Shown in pieces: positions 1 through 6,750 of a DNA stretch of 11,645 nucleotides; the first letter of the stretch is position 1; each line of letters begins with the position of its first letter. The translations under genes and the position numbers were made by a program. Source of the DNA: Candidatus Hecatellales archaeon ex4484_218 (lineage in GTDB: Archaea; Thermoproteota; Bathyarchaeia; Hecatellales; Hecatellaceae); NCBI GenBank assembly GCA_002254975.1, contig NJEB01000034.1, positions 1 through 11,645 of the forward strand, read 5' to 3'. The notes below the pieces were generated by a model, which saw only the letters and a program-made list of their open reading frames with translations, was not told where the DNA came from and made no database searches.

Positions 1-468
1 GCTGGCGCAACTCTCCAAGCAAATGTAAACATAGACTGGATTGAAACAGAAATTTTTGAGAAAAACCCATCAAAACTTGAAGTTTTAGAAAAATATGATG
101 GTGTTTTAGTTCCCCCTGGTTTTGGTGTTAGAGGAACTGAAGGAAAAATTTTGGCTATTAAACATGCAAGAGAAAAAAACATACCTTTCCTTGGAATATG
201 TTTTGGTTTTCAAATGGCTATTGTTGAATTTGCAAGAAATGTTTGCGGATTAAAAAATGCAAACAGTGTAGAAAACAACCCAAACACACCTCATCCAGTT
301 TTAGATTATTTACCTGAACAAAAAAATATCCAGTTAATGGGTGGGACAATGAGGTTGGGAGCTCATGAAATCCATATTCAACAAGGAACCTTAACTCATA
401 AACTTTACGGTTCAAACATTATATTTGAAAGACATCGTCATAGGTTTGAGGTAAACCCGAAATATTGG
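1..468 (+). other. pyrG: PyrG glutaminase domain segment, truncated at both ends
   Basis: This is the CTP synthase part of the fused frame. CTP synthase aminates UTP to CTP using ammonia released from glutamine in this domain. The synthetase domain lies upstream of the window. The Cys of the catalytic triad is present at 199-201, but no His-Pro-Glu motif follows before the sequence becomes RIO2. As written, the glutaminase triad is incomplete. The protein could then use only free ammonia, or be non-functional. Confidence 0.85.
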
Positions 469-1314
469 CTTGTAGCTATAGAGGTTGGAATGAAAAAACA
501 TGAATATGTACCCGTGGATAAAATTGTTGCTTATTCAGGTCTTTCCCATGAGAAGGCTGTTTACCATCTTCAAAAAATTCATAAGCTAAGGTTAGTAAGA
601 AAAACAACAATTCCATATGAGGGGTATTCCCTAAACTATATGGGTTATGATTTTTTAGCTTTAAATGTTCTTGTTAAAGCTGGATTTTTACAAGCTGTTG
701 GAAAATGTTTAGGTCTTGGAAAAGAAGCAGATGTCTACGAGGTTTTAACATCTAATGGTGAAGAAGCAGCCATAAAATTTCATAGATTGGGTAGAATTAG
801 TTTTAGACAAACAGCCAAATTTAGAAGTTACACAAAACCTAAAACTTTTTGGTTATTTAGGTCTAAAGTAGCTGCTGAAAAAGAGTTTGAAGCTTTAAAG
901 AAACTTTATGATTGTGGAGTTTCTGTTCCAAAACCTATAGCCCAAAATAGACATGCAGTTCTTATGGGTAAAATTAGGGGAGTTCAACTAAAAGAAATTG
1001 AGTCTTTACCAAACCCAGAAAAAGTTTTTTTGGAGATAGTTAAGAATCTTCAAAAAGCTTACAAAAAAGCAAAAATAATTCATGCAGACCTTAGTGAATA
1101 TAATATTTTGTTGGAGGACGGAATGATTCAAATAATTGATTGGCCTCAATATATTACTCTTCAACATCCCAATGCTGATAAACTCTTGGAAAGGGATGTT
1201 AAAAATTTAACTAGATTTTTTGAACGTAAATTTAGGCTAAAAATTTCTGTTGAAGATACATTAAACCTGATTAAAACTGGAAATAAAATTAAAAAAGCTC
1301 AAATTTTCCGTTAA
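1..1314 (+). CDS. CTP synthase glutaminase domain fused in frame to RIO2 kinase (5' partial)
   Basis: The frame is open from base 1 to the TAA at 1312-1314, so the gene starts outside the window. The first ~155 codons are the class I glutamine amidotransferase domain of CTP synthase. They include the PPGFGVRG motif, nucleophile Cys in GICFGFQ (Cys codon 199-201), GGTMRLGA and ERHRHRFEVNP. The family normally continues about 70 residues further, to a catalytic His-x-Glu in an FHPE motif. Here the sequence switches at about 460-475 to RIO2, a serine kinase-like ATPase of small-subunit ribosome maturation. The RIO2 part has a winged helix, GLGKEADVY, an AIKF lysine, HADLSEYN and IIDWPQ. The RIO2 part also lacks its usual first ~20-25 residues. 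No stop, start or RBS separates the two parts. The 3' end overlaps mat by 26 bp, tail to tail. It may be a true fusion, a deletion that destroyed both ends, or a misassembly. Confidence 0.85.
   Translation, partial: AGATLQANVNIDWIETEIFEKNPSKLEVLEKYDGVLVPPGFGVRGTEGKILAIKHAREKNIPFLGICFGFQMAIVEFARNVCGLKNANSVENNPNTPHPVLDYLPEQKNIQLMGGTMRLGAHEIHIQQGTLTHKLYGSNIIFERHRHRFEVNPKYWLVAIEVGMKKHEYVPVDKIVAYSGLSHEKAVYHLQKIHKLRLVRKTTIPYEGYSLNYMGYDFLALNVLVKAGFLQAVGKCLGLGKEADVYEVLTSNGEEAAIKFHRLGRISFRQTAKFRSYTKPKTFWLFRSKVAAEKEFEALKKLYDCGVSVPKPIAQNRHAVLMGKIRGVQLKEIESLPNPEKVFLEIVKNLQKAYKKAKIIHADLSEYNILLEDGMIQIIDWPQYITLQHPNADKLLERDVKNLTRFFERKFRLKISVEDTLNLIKTGNKIKKAQIFR
469..1314 (+). other. rio2: RIO2-type kinase segment, N-terminus missing
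   Basis: Homology to RIO2 begins near base 469 with the helix VAIEVGMKKHEYVP. A winged-helix domain follows to about 650, then the RIO kinase fold. The signature GLGKEADVY (712-738; family form GxGKESDVY) is the ATP-binding loop. The lysine codon 775-777 in AIKFHRLGR is the nucleotide-binding lysine. HADLSEYN (1081-1104) is the catalytic loop, with Ala where Gly is common. The Asp at 1138-1140 in IIDWPQ is the metal-binding or phospho-acceptor Asp. The kinase core looks complete. Only the first helical turns of the winged-helix domain are replaced by PyrG sequence. Confidence 0.88.
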
Positions 1315-2500
1315 TAATTTGGCTAGTTAATTTTGGAACATTCGCAACTTCCTCGTCAACAATAGATTTAATGTCAGCAGACACATTAGCTAAAGAATAT
1401 CCCTTTTCCAAGGATACTTGAATATTAGTAATTTGAGGTTCAGTTATTGGTTTACCTATTTGGCTAAGAATTTTCACGTAAACCTCATCTACACCTTTAA
1501 CTTCTCTCAAAATTTTTTCAGCTAAAATTTTTGCTAATACATTATAGATTTTTCCAACATGACTAACAGGATTTTTTCCAGCTGTTGCTTCTAAACTCAT
1601 TTGTCTACAAGGTGTTATTAAACCATTAACCCTATTTCCTCTACCAGGGTTTCCATCATCACCTTGTTCGGCGGATGTTCCAGTTACTGTTAGATAAAAA
1701 ATTCCTCTACGATAGTTGTCAGCTGTATTTACTTTAACATAAACATCCATATCCGTAATTTTTGATGAAAAATCTTCAACACGTCTACAAATTTCATCTT
1801 TAACATTTAGATAATGGCTTTTATCCGGAATAAGACTACTTACCATTGCTGCAGATATAGTTAACCTAATCCTATTTTTTTGTCTAAAACCCATAACCTT
1901 AATATCCTCACCAACTTCTGGAAGAGTTTTTTTAAAGCTTTCTGAGTTTAAGAATTTTTCAGTTTCAAGAACAAGTTTTTCGGTTGGTGATAAAGGTGCA
2001 AAACAAACACCAAAAGATGTATCATTTGCAAGTGGAACCATTCTTTTTGCTTCAAAAACCTTTATTAAGTCAACAGAACCTTCCCTAATTTTACAGCTAA
2101 TTTTAACATGTTTATCAGGGTCTAAAAATCTAAAATTTCCTTTTATAAAATCTTTTACAGCTTCAACACCCAATTCTTCAACAGGAATTTTAATAGTTTT
2201 TTCTTTTTTCTTTGCTTGAGTTATTGCTCTACCAGCAACAATTATTTCAATAGGCTCTAAAACTTCTCCTCCACCAAATTTTGGGTTTGACCTTCCCCCA
2301 ACAACTAATCCTTTATCAACATTATGATGTAAAACTATACCAAAATTTTCTAAATAGTATTTACAAAGTTTTTGACAGCATTTTTCAGCGGAAGCATCAG
2401 CCAAATAATCTGGATGGCCTCTTCCTTTTCTTTCAACAATTTCTATACTTTGTTTTGCAACTGGTTTTCCAGTTATTTTTTCAACAAAAACTTTTCCCAA
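1289..2500 (-). CDS. mat: archaeal-type S-adenosylmethionine synthetase
   Basis: The 403-residue product matches the archaeal AdoMet synthetase family, which makes S-adenosylmethionine from methionine and ATP in the cytoplasm and is very divergent from bacterial MetK. Visible motifs are ERKGRGHPD (residues 23-31; the family has GHPD with metal- and ATP-binding residues), [23 protein letters not shown] and the long conserved block from [10 protein letters not shown] (274-283) through [10 protein letters not shown] to [13 protein letters not shown]. Length is normal for the family. The start is TTG, supported by a GGAGAG site 6 bases upstream. It lies 39 bp downstream of lsm on the same strand, so the two are probably cotranscribed. 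Its last 26 bp overlap the convergent RIO2 end. Confidence 0.95.
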   Translation of the reverse strand: MGKVFVEKITGKPVAKQSIEIVERKGRGHPDYLADASAEKCCQKLCKYYLENFGIVLHHNVDKGLVVGGRSNPKFGGGEVLEPIEIIVAGRAITQAKKKEKTIKIPVEELGVEAVKDFIKGNFRFLDPDKHVKISCKIREGSVDLIKVFEAKRMVPLANDTSFGVCFAPLSPTEKLVLETEKFLNSESFKKTLPEVGEDIKVMGFRQKNRIRLTISAAMVSSLIPDKSHYLNVKDEICRRVEDFSSKITDMDVYVKVNTADNYRRGIFYLTVTGTSAEQGDDGNPGRGNRVNGLITPCRQMSLEATAGKNPVSHVGKIYNVLAKILAEKILREVKGVDEVYVKILSQIGKPITEPQITNIQVSLEKGYSLANVSADIKSIVDEEVANVPKLTSQIINGKFELF

Positions 2501-2506
2501 GTTAAA

Positions 2507-2512
2507 CTCTCC
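2507..2512 (-). promoter_or_regulatory. ribosome-binding site of mat
   Basis: GGAGAG on the minus strand, 6 bases before the TTG at 2500. It supports TTG as the real start, since no ATG lies near the expected N-terminus. Confidence 0.7.
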
Positions 2513-2539
2513 ACAGATTTTGCTTAAAAAATTTTTACA

Positions 2540-2773
2540 TTACTCAAAAGAAATAAATATTATATTGTTACCTCTGATGAAAACATTCCCATATTCAGCA
2601 ACAGGGTCTCCGTTGTTGTATTCTGTTGCATCACTAATTATAAGGTTCATATAACTATCACATTGAATAAGTCTTCCTCTATATTCAAGGTCATTTTTTA
2701 ATTTTACTCTTACATTGCTTTGAAGATTTTTTATCAGGAAAACAATTGGTTTTTTGATTGTTTCACTTGTCAT
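2540..2773 (-). CDS. lsm: Sm-like RNA-binding protein (archaeal LSm/SmAP)
   Basis: The 77-residue product has the two-part Sm fold. Sm1 (about residues 20-50) contains VRVKLKNDLEYRGRL and the RNA-binding CDSYMNL. Sm2 (about 62-76) contains GNVFIRGNNIIFIS. Archaeal LSm proteins form heptameric or hexameric rings that bind U-rich RNA. The frame extends upstream to a TTG at 2863, but the extra 30 residues look unlike the family. The ATG at 2773 has a GGGAG site 8 bases upstream and gives the usual length. An ATG at 2788 is possible but has no good site. It is followed by mat on the same strand and divergent from the purine operon. Confidence 0.93.
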   Translation of the reverse strand: MTSETIKKPIVFLIKNLQSNVRVKLKNDLEYRGRLIQCDSYMNLIISDATEYNNGDPVAEYGNVFIRGNNIIFISFE

Positions 2774-2781
2774 TTTAGGCT

Positions 2782-2786
2782 CTCCC
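2782..2786 (-). promoter_or_regulatory. ribosome-binding site of lsm
   Basis: GGGAG on the minus strand, 8 bases before the ATG at 2773. It favours this start over the in-frame ATG at 2788 and TTG at 2863. Confidence 0.65.
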
Positions 2787-2820
2787 ATGTTTCCACATGA
2801 AAATTCACTATTGTTTAAGG

Positions 2821-2830
2821 AATATTTAGA
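2821..2830 (-). promoter_or_regulatory. possible TATA box for lsm-mat
   Basis: The minus strand reads TCTAAATATT here. An archaeal TATA box centred near 2825 would start transcription about 26 bases downstream, near 2799, giving a short leader that holds the GGGAG site. The region is very AT-rich, so this is only a plausible candidate. Confidence 0.35.
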
Positions 2831-2908
2831 TTTTGTTGTTTTTAAAATCTTTTTGTTGGGCAATTTTTTGAATACACTATTTTAGATTTTTATGTAGATT
2901 TTTGTTGA

Positions 2909-2949
2909 GTAAATTTACATGTTTTTGTAAAAAATGATAGACATTTACA
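2909..2949. promoter_or_regulatory. TTTACA dyad and repeat in the lsm/purC divergent control region
   Basis: In the 234 bp between lsm and purC there is a perfect 10-bp palindrome, GTAAATTTAC (2909-2918). It overlaps an inverted repeat: TTTACA (2914-2919), 6 bases, TGTAAA (2926-2931). A further TTTACA follows at 2944-2949, exactly 30 bp after the first. The cluster sits just upstream of the purC TATA-like box and could be an operator for a purine-responsive regulator. AT-rich sequence makes chance matches likely, so this is tentative. Confidence 0.35.
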
Positions 2950-2965
2950 ATTTTTTAGTCAAAAA

Positions 2966-2975
2966 TTTTTTTATA
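2966..2975 (+). promoter_or_regulatory. possible TATA box of the purine operon
   Basis: TTTTTTATAG-like stretch. Transcription starting about 25 bases on, near 2996, would give a short leader that just includes the GGAG at 2998-3001 before the purC TTG. It is the best promoter candidate upstream of purC. Confidence 0.4.
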
Positions 2976-2997
2976 GGCTTCCATCAAATTTTAGTTT

Positions 2998-3001
2998 GGA
3001 G
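2998..3001 (+). promoter_or_regulatory. ribosome-binding site that decides the purC start
   Basis: GGAG followed by 6 bases and a TTG at 3008. The upstream in-frame TTG at 2996 overlaps this site and has no site of its own, so translation most likely starts at 3008. Confidence 0.6.
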
Positions 3002-3007
3002 ATAAAC

Positions 3008-3727
3008 TTGCTTAATAAGATAGCTGAAGGTAAAACAAAAATTGTTTATTCTTCAACAAGCTCTGATGAGGTTTTCTTAAAATTTAAAGATGATATTACC
3101 GCATTGGATGGTGAAAAACATAATGTTCTTCCTGGAAAAGGTGTTATTAATGCTAAAGTTTCAGCTAAAATTTTTAGTTTGTTAGAAGAGAAGGATATTC
3201 CAACTCATTTTGTTAAACTTGTTGATGATACAACTATGAAAGTTAAAAAGCTTAAAATGATTCCGGTTGAAGTTGTCTGTAGAAATGTGGCTGCCGGTCA
3301 TTTAGTAAAAAATTATCCGTTTTTTAGGAAAGGAGATAAGCTTAAAGAACCTTTGATCGAGTTTTTCCTTAAAGATGACCTACATCATGACCCTCTTCTT
3401 TCAGAAGAGCATCTAAAAATTTTTGGTTTGATGGAAGAAAAGGAAATTGAAAATGTTAAAAGGATTACACGTAGAGTTAATGAAGTTTTACGTGAATTTA
3501 TGGAAAAACTTGGGCTTCAACTTGTTGATTTTAAACTGGAATTTGGTAGGGATAAGGAAGGTAAGCTTAGGGTTGGAGATGAATTAAACATTGATTGTAT
3601 GAGACTTTGGGACCTAAAAACAGGTGAATCTTTAGATAAGGATGTTTACAGAAAAGGGGAAAGCTTGGAAAAGGTTCTTCAAACCTACACTAAAGTTTAC
3701 AAGCTTATTGTTGGTGGGGAAATTTGA
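3008..3727 (+). CDS. purC: SAICAR synthetase
   Basis: Phosphoribosylaminoimidazole-succinocarboxamide synthase joins aspartate to CAIR using ATP. The 239-residue product begins MLNKIAEGKTK, with the ATP-binding EGKTK at residues 7-11. It then has DDITALDG, the substrate-binding CRNVAAGHLVK (91-101), LVDFKLEFGR and DELNIDCMRLWD (191-202; the family usually has DEISPD in this place). Length is normal. The start is TTG at 3008, chosen because GGAG lies 6 bases upstream. It is the first gene of the purine operon, and its TGA overlaps the TTG of purS by 4 bp, which implies translational coupling. Confidence 0.95.
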   Translation: MLNKIAEGKTKIVYSSTSSDEVFLKFKDDITALDGEKHNVLPGKGVINAKVSAKIFSLLEEKDIPTHFVKLVDDTTMKVKKLKMIPVEVVCRNVAAGHLVKNYPFFRKGDKLKEPLIEFFLKDDLHHDPLLSEEHLKIFGLMEEKEIENVKRITRRVNEVLREFMEKLGLQLVDFKLEFGRDKEGKLRVGDELNIDCMRLWDLKTGESLDKDVYRKGESLEKVLQTYTKVYKLIVGGEI

Positions 3728-3987
3728 CCCAAACCTTTATTGTTGAAGTAATTATTGAAAATAAACCTGCAGCAAGAGACCCGGAAGGTGAAACTATTCA
3801 CAAAGATTTGATTCTTAAAGGTGGGTATGAAAATGTAAAATCTGTTAGAACGGGAAAATATCTTAAATTTTTGGTTGAAGCTGAAGATGAAAAACATGCT
3901 GAAAAAATTGTTTTTGACCTTTGTAATGCACTTCGAATCTATAATCCTGTTGTTCATACCCATAAAATTCTTGTTAAGGGTGGTTAA
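3724..3987 (+). CDS. purS: FGAM synthase subunit PurS
   Basis: This 87-residue protein is the small subunit of the three-part formylglycinamide ribonucleotide amidotransferase (PurS-PurQ-PurL). It bridges the glutaminase and the synthetase and helps pass ammonia between them. It shows the PurS pattern: an N-terminal strand, then DPEGETIHKDL, SVRTGKYLKFLVEA and a C-terminal helix ending NPVVHTHKI. The start is TTG within a TTGA overlap with the purC stop, after a GGTGGGG stretch that can serve as RBS. purQ starts one base after its stop. The gene order S-Q-L supports the call. Confidence 0.92.
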   Translation: MTQTFIVEVIIENKPAARDPEGETIHKDLILKGGYENVKSVRTGKYLKFLVEAEDEKHAEKIVFDLCNALRIYNPVVHTHKILVKGG

Positions 3988-3988
3988 A

Positions 3989-4690
3989 ATGAAGGTTGCA
4001 GTAATTCAGTTTCCAGGTTCAAATTGTGATTTGGATGTTGTTCATGTTTTAAGGAATATTTTAAATATTCCCACAGACCTAGTTTGGCATAAATTTTTCC
4101 AGAACAAAATATATGATGCTGCAATTCTTCCAGGAGGATTTTCTTATGGAGATTATTTAAGAAGTGGAGCTATTGCTTCTCATAGCCCAGCTATGGAAGA
4201 AGTAAAAAAGATGGCTGAAGACGGGAAACCTGTTCTAGGTATTTGTAATGGTTTTCAAATTTTGATTGAGGCTGGATTACTTCCAGGTGCACTTTTACCT
4301 AATGATTGTTTAAAATTTGTTTGTAAATGGGTAATTTTAAAATGTGAAACAAGCCGAACAGCTTTTACATGTTTAATTCCTGAAGGAAAAATTCTTTATA
4401 TGCCTGTAGCTCATAAAGAAGGAAGATACTTCAATTTAGAGGAAGATTTAAAAAGTATTTGGAAAGAACAGCAAGTTGTTTTTAGATATGTCGATGAGAA
4501 TGGAAATCCAACCTTAGAGGCAAATCCTAATGGTTCTATCCAAAATATAGCTTCTGTTTGTAATAAAGAAGGAAATGTTGTTGGTCTTATGCCTCATCCT
4601 GAAAGAGCTTCTGAAAAAATTTTAAGTCCTTACAAAAACAGTGATGGTTTACTTCTTTTTGAATCTATGATTAATTATTTAAAACGTTAG
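3989..4690 (+). CDS. purQ: FGAM synthase glutaminase subunit PurQ
   Basis: Class I glutamine amidotransferase that supplies ammonia to PurL. The 233-residue product starts MKVAVIQFPGSNCD and has PGGFSYGDYLR (oxyanion region), nucleophile Cys86 in GICNGFQ, and His203 and Glu205 in MPHPE, so the catalytic triad is complete. The open frame extends upstream to 3875 inside purS. The ATG at 3989 is chosen because it follows a GGGTGG site and matches the family N-terminus. It is separated from purS by one base and from purL by 11 bases. Confidence 0.96.
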   Translation: MKVAVIQFPGSNCDLDVVHVLRNILNIPTDLVWHKFFQNKIYDAAILPGGFSYGDYLRSGAIASHSPAMEEVKKMAEDGKPVLGICNGFQILIEAGLLPGALLPNDCLKFVCKWVILKCETSRTAFTCLIPEGKILYMPVAHKEGRYFNLEEDLKSIWKEQQVVFRYVDENGNPTLEANPNGSIQNIASVCNKEGNVVGLMPHPERASEKILSPYKNSDGLLLFESMINYLKR

Positions 4691-4701
4691 AGGTTTAGTT
4701 T

Positions 4702-6747
4702 ATGGTTAAAAATAAACCTATACCTGTGAAAGTAAATTTAACTCCAAAAGAAATTAGAATGGTTAGGAAGCTTTTGGGAAGGGAGCCAACCTATGTTGAA
4801 TGGGGAATGTTTGATATAATGTGGTCTGAACATTGCTCCTACAAAAGTAGTAAACCTATTCTTAAAAAACTTCCAACATCCTCCCCAAAAGTTTTGGTTG
4901 GTCCAGGTTATGATTCAGGTATTGTTGATGTTGGAGATGGGATGGCTGTAGCTTTTAAAGTTGAAAGTCATAATCATCCTTCAGCTATTGAACCTTATAA
5001 TGGAGCTGCAACAGGTATTGGTGGAATTGTTAGGGATATTCTTGCAACTGGTGCACGTCCAATCTTACTTATTGACCCATTAAGGTTTGGTAAATTGGAA
5101 ACTGGAAGAACAAAATGGCTTTTTAGGTATGTGGTTAAAGGAATAGGGGATTATGGAAATTGTATTGGTGTTCCAACTGTTGCTGGTGAGGTTGAGTTTG
5201 ATGAAAGTTTTGAAACAAACTGTTTAGTTAATGTTGCATGTTATGGATTGGTTAGGAAGGACAAGATATTTTTGGCTAGATTTGACAAACCTGGAGATAT
5301 TCTTGTTTTGATTGGTGGTGCAACAGGTAGAGATGGAATCCATGGAGTAACTTTTGCTTCAAAAACTATAAGTGAAGAGTCGGAAGAAGACCGTCCAGCT
5401 GTTCAAATTGGAGACCCATTTACCAAGAAACTTTTGATTGAGGCTGTGCTTGAAGTTTTGGAAACAGGTTATGTTGATGGAGTTAAAGACCTTGGTGGGG
5501 GAGGTTTAACATGTACAACATCAGAAATGGCTGCTAAAGGTGGAACAGGTGTTGAAATAATTTTAGATAATCTTCATGTTCGTGAAGAAGGAATGAACCC
5601 TTATGAGCTTATGCTTTCAGAATCTCAGGAAAGAATGTTACTTGCAGTTAATCCTGAAGGTTTAAGTAAAGTTTTAGGTGTTCTTGAAAAATACGAGATT
5701 CCCTATTCCATTATTGGAAAGGTTACGGATTCAGGGAAACTTATTGTTAAGTTTAAGGATGAAATTGTAGCTTCCATCCCACCCAAATATTTGGCAGAAG
5801 CCCCAACCATAAAAAGGAAAGCAAAAAAACCCTTAAACTTGGAAAAACTTTGGAGAATTAAAAAACCAAAGGAACCTAAGAATTTTTCAGAAATCTTGTA
5901 TAAGCTTGTTTCAACTCCAAATATTGCATGTAAAGAATGGGTTTACCAACAATATGACCATGAGGTAGGCGTAAGAACAATTCTTAAACCTGGAGATTCG
6001 GATGCTGCTGTTCTTAGAATTATTGAAACCGGGAAAGCTATTGCTGTTAAAGCTGATTGTAATAGTCGTCATAGCTATCTTGACCCTTTTAATGGTGGGG
6101 CTGGAGCTTTAGCTGAAGCATCTAGAAATGTTGTTTGTGTTGGTGCTGAACCTTTAGCCTACACTGATTGCTGTAATTTTGGAAATCCTGAAAAACCTGA
6201 AGTTTTTTGGCAGTTTAAACGTGGAGTTGAAGGTTTAGCCTATATGAGCCGTAAACTTAGAATTCCATGTGTTGGAGGTAATGTAAGTTTTTACAATGAA
6301 GATAGTGAATCAAAAATTGCTGTAAAACCTAGTCTTGTTGTTGTAATTTTAGGTTTAATAGAAAATTTAGATGGTTTAGTTACAGCTGCTCATGATTGTT
6401 CAAAAGGTGGATTAGCGATAGCTTTAGCTTTAATGGCTATCAAAGGTAAACTTGGAGTTAAAGTTGACCTTTCAAAAATTCCAACATCTAAACCAATTAG
6501 AATGGATGAATTGCTATTCTCAGAATCTCATTCAAGAATAATATTAACAACATCAACCAAAGAAAACGCTAAACAAATCCTTAAAATTGCAAACAAGAAA
6601 GGTGCACCAGCCAATTTAGTAGGTAAGGTTACGGATGATGATAATTTCACTTTAACATTTGATGGAAGAAAAATTGTTGAATGTTCAGTAACTCAAATGG
6701 AAAGGTTTTGGAAGGAAACTATACCTAAAGCTTTGGAGGTGAGATAA
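4702..6747 (+). CDS. purL: FGAM synthase large subunit PurL, with an internal in-frame shortening
   Basis: This is the synthetase subunit that converts FGAR plus ammonia and ATP to FGAM. Conserved motifs include WSEHCSYK (41-48), ESHNHPSAIEP (88-98), DLGGGGL (263-269), NCG-type DCNSRH, NGGAGALAEA, GGNVSFYNE and HDCSKGGLA (564-572). Most small-type PurL proteins are 710-750 residues, and this one is 681. The shortfall lies at about residues 556-559 (bases 6367-6378). There GLIENLD runs straight into GLVTAAHDCS. The family has a strand-rich segment and a helix between these motifs. PurL is an internal duplication, and in its own first half the corresponding motifs are 81 residues apart, against 14 here. 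An RBS (AGAGGT) precedes the ATG. The gene is certain, but whether this version is active is not. Confidence 0.95.
   Translation: MVKNKPIPVKVNLTPKEIRMVRKLLGREPTYVEWGMFDIMWSEHCSYKSSKPILKKLPTSSPKVLVGPGYDSGIVDVGDGMAVAFKVESHNHPSAIEPYNGAATGIGGIVRDILATGARPILLIDPLRFGKLETGRTKWLFRYVVKGIGDYGNCIGVPTVAGEVEFDESFETNCLVNVACYGLVRKDKIFLARFDKPGDILVLIGGATGRDGIHGVTFASKTISEESEEDRPAVQIGDPFTKKLLIEAVLEVLETGYVDGVKDLGGGGLTCTTSEMAAKGGTGVEIILDNLHVREEGMNPYELMLSESQERMLLAVNPEGLSKVLGVLEKYEIPYSIIGKVTDSGKLIVKFKDEIVASIPPKYLAEAPTIKRKAKKPLNLEKLWRIKKPKEPKNFSEILYKLVSTPNIACKEWVYQQYDHEVGVRTILKPGDSDAAVLRIIETGKAIAVKADCNSRHSYLDPFNGGAGALAEASRNVVCVGAEPLAYTDCCNFGNPEKPEVFWQFKRGVEGLAYMSRKLRIPCVGGNVSFYNEDSESKIAVKPSLVVVILGLIENLDGLVTAAHDCSKGGLAIALALMAIKGKLGVKVDLSKIPTSKPIRMDELLFSESHSRIILTTSTKENAKQILKIANKKGAPANLVGKVTDDDNFTLTFDGRKIVECSVTQMERFWKETIPKALEVR
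6735..6742 (+). promoter_or_regulatory. strong ribosome-binding site of purF
   Basis: GGAGGTGA, a near-perfect anti-16S match, lies 8 bases before the purF ATG and inside the end of purL. It fixes the start at 6751. Confidence 0.75.
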
Positions 6748-6750
6748 AAC

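Noticed and set aside
218..415. Minus-strand open frame opposite the PyrG part
   Set aside because: It lies opposite strongly conserved CTP synthase sequence, has no recognisable motif and no RBS. It is a shadow.
2281..2505. Plus-strand open frame over the start of mat
   Set aside because: The Phe/Gln-rich product is the reverse of conserved AdoMet synthetase codons, and no family is recognisable.
2521..2539. Terminator between lsm and mat (T-run on the minus strand)
   Set aside because: The T6 run lies in uniformly AT-rich DNA with no convincing stem, and mat would then lack a promoter that leaves room for its RBS.
2774..2863. N-terminal extension of LSm from a TTG at 2863
   Set aside because: The 30 extra residues are Lys/Asn-rich and unlike the family. 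The ATG at 2773 has the GGGAG site, and the region more likely holds the promoter and leader.
3697..3963. Minus-strand open frame opposite purS
   Set aside because: It overlaps purS fully, has an Asn/Phe-rich composition typical of antisense reading in AT-rich DNA, and has no start signal.
3875..3988. Upstream extension of purQ inside purS
   Set aside because: The extra 38 residues do not fit the PurQ family. The ATG at 3989 has a proper RBS and the family N-terminus.
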